Below, one piece after another: positions 34,764 through 43,669 of a stretch of 60,855 bases of DNA (position 1 is its first letter; each line of letters starts with the position of its first letter). The notes beneath the pieces are model-generated. The model was not told where the DNA came from. It made no database searches and saw only the letters and a program-made list of their open reading frames with translations. This DNA comes from Burkholderiaceae bacterium (lineage in GTDB: Bacteria > Pseudomonadota > Gammaproteobacteria > Burkholderiales > Burkholderiaceae_C), in contig JALOSD010000001.1 of assembly GCA_025458585.1 (NCBI GenBank), forward strand, positions 1 through 60,855, read 5' to 3'. The position numbers were made by a program, and so were the translations under genes.

Positions 34764-36080
34764 TCAAAGCCGCGGATTATCGTCGAGCAGCTCGTGCGCC
34801 CACGACGCGGCATCGGCGAGCGGCCTCTCGACCTGCACGCCGGTGGGCTCGCCGGCGCGCGCACGCAGCGGCTTGAGCGCGACGACGCCGCGCGCGAGCT
34901 CGTCGGCGCCGAAGATCAGCGCCCACGCGGCCCCGCTCGCGTCGGCGCGTCGGAACTGCGCCTTCATGCCGCCGTAGCCGTCCTTGCCCGCGGCATGCAT
35001 CAGCACCGAGACACCGGCGGCGCGCAGCGCCTCGATCGCCGGCAGCGCGCGCGGCAGCACGTCGGCGGCGCCGAGCACCGCGAAGGCGCGCGGCGGCACG
35101 GCCGCCGGCGCGACGCCGGCCTCGGCGAGCAGCAGCAGCAGCCGCTCGACACCGAGCGCCCAGCCCACCGCCGGCGCCGGCTTGCCGCCGAGCTGCTCGA
35201 TCAGCGGGTCGTAGCGCCCGCCGCCGCACACCGTGCCCTGGGCGCCGAGGCGCTCGGTGACCCACTCGAACACGGTGAGGTTGTAGTAGTCGAGCCCGCG
35301 CACGAGGCGCGGGTTGAGGCGGTACTCGAGCCCGGCGGCGTCGAGCAGCGCGCGCAGCGCGTCGAAGTGCGCACGCGACTCGTCGCCGAGGTGGTCGACG
35401 AGCTTCGGCGCCGCCTCGATCAACGGCTGTAGCGCCGGGTTCTTGCTGTCGAGGATGCGCAGCGGGTTGGTGTGCAGACGGCGGCGCGAGTCGTCGTCGA
35501 GCAGGTCGTGGTGGGCCTCGAAGTGCGCGACGAGCGCGGCACGGTGCGCGCGCCGCTCGTGCGGCTGGCCGAGGCTGTTGATCTCGAGGCGCAGGTCGCG
35601 CGCCTCGACGAGGCCGAGCTCGCGCCACAGCGCGCGGCACATCAGGATCAACTCGGCGTCGACGTCGGGCCCCGCGAAGCCGAGCGCCTCGGCGCCGATC
35701 TGGTGGAACTGGCGGTAGCGGCCCTTCTGCGGCCGCTCGTGGCGGAACATCGGCCCCATGTAGTAGAGCCGCCGGCCGCCTTCGTGCAGCAGCGCGTGCT
35801 CGATCGTCGCGCGCACGACGCCGGCCGTGTTCTCCGGGCGCAGCGAGAGCTGGTCGCCATTCATCGCGTCGACGAACGAGTACATCTCCTTCTCGACGAT
35901 GTCGGTCACTTCGCCGAGCCCGCGCACGAACAGCGCCGTCGGCTCGACGATCGGCGTGCGCACGTTCTGGTAGCCGTAGCGCGCCATCAGGCCGCGCAGC
36001 TTGCCCTCGAGCCACTCCCAGCGCGCCGACTCCGGCGGCAGGATGTCGTTCATGCCCTTGACGGCTTGCAGCTTGTCCAT
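34764..36080 (-). CDS. hisS: histidyl-tRNA synthetase
   Basis: Charges tRNA-His. Class II synthetase motifs are visible: motif 1 region after GMNDILPPES, motif 2 with YYMGPMFRHERPQKGRYRQF, and the HisA/HisB signatures LVRGLDYYNLTVFEWV and the GWALGVERLLLLL motif 3. The C-terminal anticodon-binding domain follows. The ATG at 36080 gives 438 residues. It lies between ispG and yfgM on the same strand; a 71-bp gap separates it from ispG. Confidence 0.97.
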   Translation of the reverse strand: MDKLQAVKGMNDILPPESARWEWLEGKLRGLMARYGYQNVRTPIVEPTALFVRGLGEVTDIVEKEMYSFVDAMNGDQLSLRPENTAGVVRATIEHALLHEGGRRLYYMGPMFRHERPQKGRYRQFHQIGAEALGFAGPDVDAELILMCRALWRELGLVEARDLRLEINSLGQPHERRAHRAALVAHFEAHHDLLDDDSRRRLHTNPLRILDSKNPALQPLIEAAPKLVDHLGDESRAHFDALRALLDAAGLEYRLNPRLVRGLDYYNLTVFEWVTERLGAQGTVCGGGRYDPLIEQLGGKPAPAVGWALGVERLLLLLAEAGVAPAAVPPRAFAVLGAADVLPRALPAIEALRAAGVSVLMHAAGKDGYGGMKAQFRRADASGAAWALIFGADELARGVVALKPLRARAGEPTGVQVERPLADAASWAHELLDDNPRL

Positions 36081-36151
36081 GGTGCGGTGGAAGACAGGTT
36101 CGTCGCGCGGGCCCGCGCCGGGCCTGCGTCGCGGCCCCGGGGCCGGCCCGC

Positions 36152-37453
36152 TCAGGCCGTCGGGTGGTGCGCGCCGCCGAAGCGGCGCTCGATGTAGTCC
36201 TCGACGATCTGCTGGAACTCGCGCGCGATGCCCTCGCCGCGCAGCGTCATCGCCTTCTGGCCGTCGATGAACACCGGCGCCGCCGGCGCCTCGCCGGTGC
36301 CCGGCAGGCTGATGCCGATGTCGGCGTGCTTGCTCTCGCCCGGGCCATTGACGATGCAGCCCATCACGGCCACCTTCATCGTCTCGACACCCGGGTAGCG
36401 CGTCTTCCACAGCGGCATCTGCGCGCGCAGGAAGTCGTCGATCTGCTTGGCGAGTTCCTGGAACGTCGTGCTCGTCGTGCGCCCGCAGCCCGGGCAGGCC
36501 GTGACGCTCGGGTTGAAGGCGCGCAGGCCCAGCGCCTGCAGGATCTCGAGCGCGACGACGACCTCCTGCGTGCGCGCCTCGCCCGGCTGCGGCGTCAGGC
36601 TGACGCGGATCGTGTCGCCGATGCCTTCCTGCAGCAGCACGGCGAGCGCCACCGCCGACGCGACGGTGCCCTTGGTGCCCATGCCGGCCTCGGTCAGGCC
36701 GAGGTGCAGCGCGTAGTCGCAGCGCCGGGCAAGTGCGCGGTAGACGCTGATCAGGTCCTGCACGCCGCTGACCTTGCAGCTGATGATGATCTGCTCGCGC
36801 GCCAGGCCCAGTTCGGCAGCGTATTCGGCCGAGGTCAGCGCCGACTGCACGAGCGCCTGGTACATCACCTGCTTCGCGTCCCAGGGCTCGGCGCGCTTCG
36901 CGTTGTCGTCCATCAGCTGCACGAGCAGCTCCTGGTCGAGGCTGCCCCAGTTGACGCCGATGCGCACCGCCTTGTCGTACCTGGCCGCCGCCTCGACCAT
37001 CGTCGCGAACTGGCGGTCGCGCTTGTCGCCCTTGCCGACGTTGCCCGGGTTGATGCGGTACTTCGACAGCGCCTGCGCCATCGCCGGATAGTCGGCAAGC
37101 AGGCGGTGGCCGTTGTAGTGGAAGTCGCCGACCAGCGGCACGTCGACGCCCATGCGGTCGAGCTGGTCGCGGATGTGCGGCACCGCCTGCGCCGCCTCGG
37201 GCGTGTTGACGGTGATGCGCACGAGCTCGGAGCCCGCCTGCGCGAGCTCCTTGACCTGGATCGCCGTCTCGATGACGTCGACGGTGTCGGTGTTCGTCAT
37301 CGACTGCACGCGCACCGGTGCGTCGCCGCCGATCGTGACGACGCGGTCGCCCCACACCACGCGCGCCTGGCGCGATCGGCGCGGTGCCGGCCGGGCTTCC
37401 TCGATCATCGAGTCGTCGTCGAACGCCGCGAACGGTCGAAGCGGTGCATCCAT
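36152..37453 (-). CDS. ispG: 4-hydroxy-3-methylbut-2-enyl-diphosphate synthase
   Basis: IspG is the iron-sulfur enzyme converting MEcPP to HMBPP, the second-last step of the MEP pathway. The Fe-S cluster Cys residues appear in CPGCGR and in GCIVNGPGES near the C-terminus. The N-terminal TIM-barrel motif VRVQSMTNTDTVDV is clear. Length 433 aa is typical for the bacterial short form. It shares the isoprenoid pathway with dxr elsewhere in the window. Confidence 0.97.
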   Translation of the reverse strand: MDAPLRPFAAFDDDSMIEEARPAPRRSRQARVVWGDRVVTIGGDAPVRVQSMTNTDTVDVIETAIQVKELAQAGSELVRITVNTPEAAQAVPHIRDQLDRMGVDVPLVGDFHYNGHRLLADYPAMAQALSKYRINPGNVGKGDKRDRQFATMVEAAARYDKAVRIGVNWGSLDQELLVQLMDDNAKRAEPWDAKQVMYQALVQSALTSAEYAAELGLAREQIIISCKVSGVQDLISVYRALARRCDYALHLGLTEAGMGTKGTVASAVALAVLLQEGIGDTIRVSLTPQPGEARTQEVVVALEILQALGLRAFNPSVTACPGCGRTTSTTFQELAKQIDDFLRAQMPLWKTRYPGVETMKVAVMGCIVNGPGESKHADIGISLPGTGEAPAAPVFIDGQKAMTLRGEGIAREFQQIVEDYIERRFGGAHHPTA

Positions 37454-37481
37454 GGGCGCCTGCGCAGAGTGAAGCGGACGG

Positions 37482-38297
37482 TCAGTTCAGTTCGAGTCGC
37501 GCGATGTTGTCGCGCGTGCGCGGCGCCAAGTCGAGCGGCTCGCCGCGGAACGCCGCGCTGACGCCGAGCGCGTTGCCGATTGTCGCGCGCAGCGGCAAGG
37601 CCCCGTCGACGCCGACTGTTTCGCCGGCCTGCAGCGTGCGCGACAGCAGCACCGCGCCCTGGGCGTCGCGCACCTCGACCCACGACGGCTCGCTGGCGCG
37701 CAGCGTCAGCAGCGCCGCCGCCGGCGCGGCGTCGCGCGCAGGCTCGCTCGCCCCGTCGTCCTCGGCCGGCGCCGAGTGCACCGTCTCGACGACCGGCGCC
37801 GCCGGCGCGGTGGCCGAAGCGACATCGGCCGCCGGCGGCGGCGTCACCGCCACCGGCGCGGGCTCGGGCGCCGGATCGAACACGCTCGTCGGCAGCAGGT
37901 ACAGCACGAGCGCCGCGAGCAGCACGAGCAGCGGCGCCCAGACGGCCGGGCGCCCCAGCAGCGACGCGCCACCCTGGGACTCGCGCCCCGGCCGTTCGTG
38001 GAACGGCGTCTTCAGGCCGCTGGCCACCTGCTCGAGGCGGCCGACGCCGGCGGGCTTCGGCAGCAGCGCCAGCACGGGTTCGGCGTCGATCTTGAGCGCG
38101 CGGCATACCGACTGCGCGAGCGCACGCGTGAAGGCCAGATCGGGCAGCTCGTCGTAGCGGTCGGCCTCGAGCGCCTCGAGCTTGCGCGGCGTCACCTTGA
38201 TCGACGCCGCCAGCGCGGCGATGTGCAGCCCCTGGCGCTCGCGTGCGGCGCGCAGCAGCGCGCCGGCCGTGGCTGGGCCGGCCACCGCCTCAGTCAT
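37482..38297 (-). CDS. RodZ-like helix-turn-helix membrane protein
   Basis: A 271-residue protein with a cytoplasmic HTH_25 domain (about residues 12-75, LLRAARERQGLHIAALAASI), one membrane helix (about 118-137) and a periplasmic Pro/Ala linker leading to a DUF4115-like domain (about 195-265). This is the RodZ architecture, which in rods links MreB to the cell wall machinery. The same architecture is often found between pilF and ispG in betaproteobacteria. Identity as the true RodZ orthologue is likely but not certain. It overlaps the pilF stop by 8 nt. Confidence 0.85.
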   Translation of the reverse strand: MTEAVAGPATAGALLRAARERQGLHIAALAASIKVTPRKLEALEADRYDELPDLAFTRALAQSVCRALKIDAEPVLALLPKPAGVGRLEQVASGLKTPFHERPGRESQGGASLLGRPAVWAPLLVLLAALVLYLLPTSVFDPAPEPAPVAVTPPPAADVASATAPAAPVVETVHSAPAEDDGASEPARDAAPAAALLTLRASEPSWVEVRDAQGAVLLSRTLQAGETVGVDGALPLRATIGNALGVSAAFRGEPLDLAPRTRDNIARLELN

Positions 38298-39120
38298 CGA
38301 AGCGCCCTCGTTCGAACGCGAGCGCCTCCGGCGACTGCGGATAGCGCGTCGCGAGCTGGCGTCCGTGGAGGGCCACGCCCTCGCGGTTGCCGAGCTTGTG
38401 CTCGATGCGCGCCGCGAGCCACAGCGACTGCGCGTTCGACTGATCGGGCTGGCTGTTGATGCGGCCGACGTAGAAGCGCGCGCGCTCGTACTCGCCGAGC
38501 CGCAGCAGCACCTCGGCCAGGTTGAACGCGGTCGCCGCGTTCGACGGGTCGAGCTCGTAGGCCCGCGCCAGCGTGCGCTCGGCCTCGGCCCACTGGCCCT
38601 GGCGCGCCTGGCAGACACCGCGCGCAAGCAGCGTGCGTGACGCACCGACGTACTGCGGCTGCGCCAACGCGCGCGCGAACATCGCGTCGGCGTCGGCATA
38701 GCGCCCCTGCTGGCACATCACCCAGCCCCAGTTGTGCATCGCGTCGGCGTCGCGTGCGTTGAGCTGCACCGCGCGGCGGAAGCTGTCTTCGGCCGCGGCG
38801 CTGTCGCCCAGGCTGGCCTGGATCAGGCCGCGCAGGTTGTAGGCGTCGCCGAAGTCGGGCTTGAGCGCGATCGCCTGCTGGACCTCGTCGAGCGCGATCT
38901 GGCTCTGGCCGCGCTGCAGGTAGCTCGCCGCGAGTTCGACGCGAACGCGCGCGCGCTGCTCGGCATCGGCCGGCGTCGCCCGCGACGCGGACGACGGCGC
39001 CGTGTCGCCGGGCAGCGGCGTCGTCGACGTCGTCGTCGTGCAAGCCGTCGAGCCGAGCGCCAGGACGATGCCGGCGAGGACGGTCAACGGGCGGCGCGCA
39101 AGGGCAGAGGCAGCAGGCAT
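38290..39120 (-). CDS. pilF: type IV pilus biogenesis/stability lipoprotein PilF (PilW)
   Basis: PilF is the outer-membrane lipoprotein that helps the PilQ secretin assemble. The N-terminal signal ends in a lipobox (LGSTAC), followed by tetratricopeptide repeats across residues about 55-260, such as YNLRGLIQASLGDSAAAEDS and FNLAEVLLRLGEYERARFYV. Length 276 aa is normal. It lies between rlmN and the RodZ-like gene, the standard order in Burkholderiales. Confidence 0.92.
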   Translation of the reverse strand: MPAASALARRPLTVLAGIVLALGSTACTTTTSTTPLPGDTAPSSASRATPADAEQRARVRVELAASYLQRGQSQIALDEVQQAIALKPDFGDAYNLRGLIQASLGDSAAAEDSFRRAVQLNARDADAMHNWGWVMCQQGRYADADAMFARALAQPQYVGASRTLLARGVCQARQGQWAEAERTLARAYELDPSNAATAFNLAEVLLRLGEYERARFYVGRINSQPDQSNAQSLWLAARIEHKLGNREGVALHGRQLATRYPQSPEALAFERGRFDD

Positions 39121-39144
39121 CGGGACTCGAATGGCTTGGTGGCG

Positions 39145-40296
39145 TCAGCCCGCGCGCGCGGCGGCAGGCACGACGCGGATCGGCACGCGACGCAGCCGCT
39201 CGTGCACGCGCGTGCGGTCGCGTACCTCGCCGGCGAGCTGCCCGCAGGCGGCGTCGATGTCGTCACCGCGCGTCTTGCGCACCGTCGTCACGATGCCCGC
39301 GTCCTGCAGGATGCGGGCGAAGGCCTGCACGCGCGCCGCCGGCGAACGCTTCAGCCCCGACGCCGGGAACGGGTTGAACGGAATCAGGTTGAGCTTGCAC
39401 GGCACGCGGCCGACGGCGCGGCTCGCCTGCGCACGGCCTTCGACGAGCGCGACGAGGGCACGCGCATGCGCGTCGCTGTCGTTGACACCGTCGAGCATGC
39501 AGTACTCGAAGGTGACGAAGTCGCGCGGCGCGCGCTCGAGGTAGCGACGGCACGCGGCGAGCAGCTCGGCGAGCGGGTACTTGCGGTTGAGCGGCACGAG
39601 CTCGTCGCGCAGCGCGTCGTCGGGGGCGTGCAGCGACACCGCGAGCGCCACCGGGCAGTCGTCGCGCAGGCGGTCGATCATCGGCACCACGCCTGACGTG
39701 CTGACGGTCACGCGGCGGCGCGACAGCCCGTAGCCGTGGTCGTCGAGCATCGTGCGCAGCGCCGGCACGAGCGCGGCGTAGTTCTGCAGCGGCTCGCCCA
39801 TGCCCATCATCACGACGTTGGTCACCGCGCGCTCGCCGGCCGCGAGGCCCAGGCGCCGGCGCAGCGCGTGCTCGGCATGCCAGAGCTGGGCGACGATCTC
39901 GCCGGTGGCGAGGTTGCGGCTGAAGCCCTGGTGGCCGGTCGAGCAGAAGCGGCAGCCCACCGCACAGCCGGCCTGCGACGAGACGCACAGCGTGCCGCGG
40001 TCGTCCTCGGGAATGAAGACGGCCTCGACGGCGTTGCCGTCGCCGACGTCGAACAGCCACTTGACGGTGCCGTCGGCCGACACGTGCTCGGAGACGACCG
40101 GCAGCGCGCGGACCTCGGCCTGCGCGGCAAGCTTGTCGCGCAGCGTCTTCGCGAGATCGCTCATCAGCGCGAAGTCGGCCGCGCCGCGCTGGTGGATCCA
40201 GCGGAACAGCTGGACGGCACGGAAGCGCTTCTCGCCCAGCCGCTCGCAGTAAGCCGCCAGCCCGTCGAGGTCGAAGTCGAGCAGGTTGACGGCCAT
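39145..40296 (-). CDS. rlmN: dual-specificity 23S rRNA/tRNA adenine-C2 methyltransferase
   Basis: RlmN is the radical-SAM enzyme that makes 2-methyladenosine in 23S rRNA and certain tRNAs. The Fe-S motif GCAVGCRFCSTG (CxxxCxxC) is present, as are MGMGEPL and the late catalytic Cys region near GDDIDAACGQL. The ATG at 40296 gives 383 residues. The longer open frame upstream is a shadow. It is followed by pilF and preceded by ndk. Confidence 0.96.
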   Translation of the reverse strand: MAVNLLDFDLDGLAAYCERLGEKRFRAVQLFRWIHQRGAADFALMSDLAKTLRDKLAAQAEVRALPVVSEHVSADGTVKWLFDVGDGNAVEAVFIPEDDRGTLCVSSQAGCAVGCRFCSTGHQGFSRNLATGEIVAQLWHAEHALRRRLGLAAGERAVTNVVMMGMGEPLQNYAALVPALRTMLDDHGYGLSRRRVTVSTSGVVPMIDRLRDDCPVALAVSLHAPDDALRDELVPLNRKYPLAELLAACRRYLERAPRDFVTFEYCMLDGVNDSDAHARALVALVEGRAQASRAVGRVPCKLNLIPFNPFPASGLKRSPAARVQAFARILQDAGIVTTVRKTRGDDIDAACGQLAGEVRDRTRVHERLRRVPIRVVPAAARAG

Positions 40297-40304
40297 CGAG
40301 GCGC

Positions 40305-40730
40305 TCAGCGGCCGTGGATGTTCATCGCCGGGAAGAAGAACGCGACCTCGACCGCCGCCGTCTCCGGCGCGTCGGAGCCGTGCACCGCGTTGGCGTCGAT
40401 GCTGTCGGCGAAGTCGGCGCGGATCGTGCCCTTCTCGGCCTTCTTCGGGTCGGTCGCGCCCATCAGTTCGCGGTTCTTCGCGATCGCGTTCTCGCCCTCG
40501 AGCACCTGCACCATCACCGGGCCCGAGATCATGAAGGCGACGAGGTCGTTGAAGAACGGGCGCGCCTTGTGCACGGCGTAGAAGGCCTCGGCCTCGGTGC
40601 GCGACAGATGCATCATCCGCGCAGCCACGATCTTCAGCCCGGCGGCCTCGAAGCGCGCGTAGATCTGGCCGATCACGTTCTTCGCGACGGCGTCCGGCTT
40701 GATGATCGAAAGGGTCCGCTCGATGGCCAT
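40305..40730 (-). CDS. ndk: nucleoside diphosphate kinase
   Basis: Ndk moves the gamma phosphate between nucleoside triphosphates and diphosphates. The catalytic His lies in NAVHGSDAPETA, and the N-terminal MAIERTLSIIKPDAV matches the family. Length 141 aa. The ATG at 40730 has a strong ribosome site (AGGAG 6 nt upstream). It begins the ndk-rlmN-pilF run, with a candidate promoter just upstream. Confidence 0.97.
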   Translation of the reverse strand: MAIERTLSIIKPDAVAKNVIGQIYARFEAAGLKIVAARMMHLSRTEAEAFYAVHKARPFFNDLVAFMISGPVMVQVLEGENAIAKNRELMGATDPKKAEKGTIRADFADSIDANAVHGSDAPETAAVEVAFFFPAMNIHGR

Positions 40731-40767
40731 GTTTTTCTCCTGAATCAAGAACTTGGCAAAGCTTCGG

Positions 40768-40773
40768 ATTGTA
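40768..40773 (-). promoter_or_regulatory. candidate -10 element for ndk
   Basis: TACAAT on the minus strand, 38 nt upstream of the ndk ATG, in the 77-bp gap after rluB. It matches consensus at 5 of 6 bases. No clear -35 box is seen at the usual distance. Confidence 0.42.
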
Positions 40774-40807
40774 GCTTCGAGCCCCGGTCCCGCAGCCCGC
40801 AGCGGCG

Positions 40808-42646
40808 TCAACGCCCGCCGCGCCGGCCGCCCTTGCCGCCGCCGCGCCCACCCTTGCGCAGGAACGCGTCGGCGCCGATGTAGCCGACCGAGGTCTGCAT
40901 CGGGTCGGGCTGCTTGCCGCCTGCGGGGGCGCCCTTCTTCGGCGCGCCGGGGCCGCGCCGGTGCGCCGGCCCGCCAGGGCCGCGTTCCTTCTGCACGAAG
41001 CGGCGGTCGTAGGTCTGCTGCAGCGGGTTCGGGATCGGCCCGTCCTCGTCGATGTCGCGCCGCGGTGCGCGCTCGAGCTGCAGGGCGCGCTTGTCGTAGG
41101 TCTGCTGCAGCGGGTTCGGGATCGGGCCGTCGTCGTCGAGGTCGTCGCGCAGCGCGCGTTCACGCTGCAGCGCACGCTTGTCGTAGGTCTGCTGCAGCGG
41201 GTTCGGGATCGGGCCGCCCTCGCCGCGCTCGAGGCGTTCGCCGGCCTCGCCGCGTCCCGCGCGCCCGCGGCGGCGCTTGCGGCCACGGCTGCCGGCGTCG
41301 CCCGCGTCGGCGTCGGCGCGCGCGGGCTGGGCGCCCTCGGCGAGGCGGCGGATCGACTTCACGTCCGCGTCGCCGAGTTCGACCCACACGCCACGCCTGA
41401 GCCCGCGCGGCAGCACGACGGTGCCGTAGCGGATGCGGATCAGGCGACTGACCGTCAGACCGACCGCGTCGAACAGCCGCCGTACCTCGCGGTTGCGACC
41501 CTCGGTGATGACGACGCGGTACCAGTGGTTGACACCCTCGCCGCCACCATCCTCGATCGACCTGAACTGCGCGCTCTGGCCGTCGAGCTCGACGCCGTCG
41601 AGAAGGCGCTGGCGCGCCTCGTCGTCGAGCCGGCCGAGCACGCGCACGGCGTACTCGCGCTCGACGCCGAAGCGCGGGTGCATCAGCTGGTTCGCAAGCT
41701 CGCCCGAGTTGGTGAACAGCAGCAGGCCTTCGGTGTTGATGTCGAGCCGGCCGACCGACTGCCACTTGCCCTGGTGCAGCTTCGGCAGGCGGCGGAACAC
41801 GGTGGGCCGCTGCTGCGGGTCGTCGTGGGTGACGACCTCGCCGACCGGCTTGTGGTAAGCGAGCACGCGCGGCGGTGGCGGCGCGATGCGCAGCTTGACC
41901 GGCTTGCCGGCGACCTTGACCTGGTCGCCCCAGCTGATGCGCTGGCCGATGTGCGCCGGCTGGCCGTTGACCGTGATCCGGCCCTCGACGATCAACTGTT
42001 CCATCTCGCGCCGCGAGCCGACGCCGGCCTGGGCGAGCAGCTTGTGCAGCTTCGGCGCGTCGGGCTCGGGGGCCAGCACGCGTTTGTGCGGTACCGCCGG
42101 CGCGCTCTCGGGCGCCTCGGCATCGAATTCGCCGGCGACGACCGATGCAAAGACCTGGCCGGGGTCGGCTTCGGTCGCGACGACCGGCGCCGGCGCCACG
42201 ACGGCCTCGCCCTGCGACGTGGCCTCGGCCTCACCTGCCGGCACCGAGGCCGCCCGCCCGGCGCGACCGCGTCGCCCGCGACGGCGGCCGCGGCGCGCCG
42301 GCGTGGCGCCGTCGCCGCGCTCGGCCGCCGCGTCGGCTGCGGCTTCGGAGGCCGGCTCGCTTGCGCCGGACGGCGCCGCGCCGTCGTCGCCCTCAGTCCC
42401 AAGCGGTTGAGATGGGGGCTGGGGCTGCACCGGCTCCGGCTCTCCCGTGCCCGGGTGGACCTCGGCCGCGGTCGGGGTCACCTCGGGCGCCACGACCGGC
42501 TGTGCCTTCTTGCGCGGGGCGCGGCGGCGCGGCGCCGGGGCGTCGGTCACAGGCGCCGCATCGGGCGCCGCATCGGGCGCCGCGTCGGGTGCCACGTCGG
42601 CGGCGACGGTCGTCGTGGCGGGGGCGTCGGGCTCGTTAGCGTTCAT
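40808..42646 (-). CDS. rluB: 23S rRNA pseudouridine synthase RluB, with long disordered tails
   Basis: RluB makes pseudouridine 2605 in 23S rRNA. The core has an S4 domain (about residues 200-245, LHKLLAQAGVGSRREMEQLI) and a catalytic domain with GRLDINTEGLLLFTNSG carrying the catalytic Asp, plus the RREVRRLFD-like motif. Length 612 aa is about double the E. coli enzyme. The excess is an acidic, Pro/Ala-rich N-tail with basic RRGRRRGRRGR patches, and a C-tail with three 29-residue repeats and a Gly/Arg-rich end. The ATG overlaps the scpB stop as ATGA. Confidence 0.93.
   Translation of the reverse strand: MNANEPDAPATTTVAADVAPDAAPDAAPDAAPVTDAPAPRRRAPRKKAQPVVAPEVTPTAAEVHPGTGEPEPVQPQPPSQPLGTEGDDGAAPSGASEPASEAAADAAAERGDGATPARRGRRRGRRGRAGRAASVPAGEAEATSQGEAVVAPAPVVATEADPGQVFASVVAGEFDAEAPESAPAVPHKRVLAPEPDAPKLHKLLAQAGVGSRREMEQLIVEGRITVNGQPAHIGQRISWGDQVKVAGKPVKLRIAPPPPRVLAYHKPVGEVVTHDDPQQRPTVFRRLPKLHQGKWQSVGRLDINTEGLLLFTNSGELANQLMHPRFGVEREYAVRVLGRLDDEARQRLLDGVELDGQSAQFRSIEDGGGEGVNHWYRVVITEGRNREVRRLFDAVGLTVSRLIRIRYGTVVLPRGLRRGVWVELGDADVKSIRRLAEGAQPARADADAGDAGSRGRKRRRGRAGRGEAGERLERGEGGPIPNPLQQTYDKRALQRERALRDDLDDDGPIPNPLQQTYDKRALQLERAPRRDIDEDGPIPNPLQQTYDRRFVQKERGPGGPAHRRGPGAPKKGAPAGGKQPDPMQTSVGYIGADAFLRKGGRGGGKGGRRGGR
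40982..41215 (-). repeat. three 87-bp tandem repeats in the rluB C-tail
   Basis: Units begin at 41215, 41128 and 41041 on the minus strand and encode 29-residue repeats opening GPIPNPLQQTYDKRALQ; the last is partial (20 residues). DNA identity between units is high in the first 60 nt, so duplication looks recent. They add a repeating acidic and basic module to a ribosome-modifying enzyme. Confidence 0.85.
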
Positions 42647-43413
42647 GCGGGGGAGGCGGGTTGGGTCGCAACATCGGCGAGGGGCTGCGCGGGCGTGCCG
42701 GGCACGGCGGCGGGGGCAGCTTCGGGAGCGTCGGCAGGCGCTTCGGCCGGCGCCTGCGGGGCGGCAACGGCCGACGCCGCCGCCTCGTCGGCACTCGCGC
42801 GAGCCGGCAGCTTGTCGCCCGCCTCACAGCCGATGCCGGCGTCGACGGCGCCGTCGAGCAACGACGGCTGCACCGCGAGCATGTCGAGCGCGGGTGCCGC
42901 GCCGCTGCCGTCGAGCGGCGGCAGCGCGTCGAGGCTCGCGAGCCCGAGGTCGTCGAGGAACTGGCGCGTCGTCGCGTACAGCGCCGGGCGGCCCGGGGCG
43001 TCGCGATGACCGATGACCTCGATCCAGCCGCGATCCTCGAGCTGCTTGACGATCTGGCTGCCGACCGCCACGCCGCGGATGTCCTCGATGTCGCCGCGCG
43101 TGACGGGCTGGCGGTAGGCGACGATCGCCAGCGTCTCCATCACCGCGCGCGAGTAGCGCGGCGGCTTCTCGGGGTTGAGGCGATCCAGGAACTCGCGCAT
43201 CTCGGGCCGGCTCTGTAAGCGCCAGCCCGACGCGAGCGTGACCAGCTCGACGCCGCGCCCGCTCCAGTCGCGCGCCAGGTCGTCGAGCAGCGCGCGCAGC
43301 GTGTCGGCGCCGACCTGGTCGTCGAACAGCAGACGCATCTCGCGCAGCGACAGCGGCTGGTGGGCGCAGATCAGCGCCGTCTCGAGCACGCGCTTGGCCT
43401 CTTGGGTGTTCAT
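42643..43413 (-). CDS. scpB: segregation and condensation protein ScpB
   Basis: ScpB is the winged-helix kleisin-interacting subunit of the SMC-ScpAB condensin. The core (about residues 1-170) includes KRVLETALICAHQPLSL, ETLAIVAYRQPVTRGDIEDIRG and LEDRGWIEVIGHRDAPGRP. A Pro/Ala-rich tail extends to 256 aa. It overlaps rluB downstream by 4 nt (ATGA); scpB-rluB adjacency is widespread. A 256-bp gap separates it from rluD upstream. Confidence 0.93.
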   Translation of the reverse strand: MNTQEAKRVLETALICAHQPLSLREMRLLFDDQVGADTLRALLDDLARDWSGRGVELVTLASGWRLQSRPEMREFLDRLNPEKPPRYSRAVMETLAIVAYRQPVTRGDIEDIRGVAVGSQIVKQLEDRGWIEVIGHRDAPGRPALYATTRQFLDDLGLASLDALPPLDGSGAAPALDMLAVQPSLLDGAVDAGIGCEAGDKLPARASADEAAASAVAAPQAPAEAPADAPEAAPAAVPGTPAQPLADVATQPASPA

Positions 43414-43639
43414 CGACGAGCGGTGGACGGCCCCCGCGTGCGGCGGCCGGTCGGTTCAGCGTGCGTCGTCGCGGCGGTGCCGCTCGACGCGATCCTGCAG
43501 TTGCGGGGTGGTACGACGATCGAAGCGTGGGGGACCCGGGGCGACCGGTGCCGACCTTCGGCACCTCGACGGCCCTCGCCGGCGTGCCGAAGCGGCCCGC
43601 CTTGCCTACCGTGGGCGCCGTTCGCGACGCCCAAACGTG

Positions 43640-43659
43640 CCGCCGGCTAGCTCCGGCGG
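43640..43659 (-). terminator. hairpin after rluD
   Basis: Perfect 7-bp stem (CCGCCGG / CCGGCGG) with a 6-nt loop, 10 nt past the rluD stop, followed in minus sense by CACGTTTGGG with only a short T run. A second hairpin (8-bp stem, 3-nt loop) lies further on at 43547-43565. The rest of the 256-bp gap to scpB has no gene-like ORF. Confidence 0.4.
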
Positions 43660-43669
43660 TCGCGACGAT

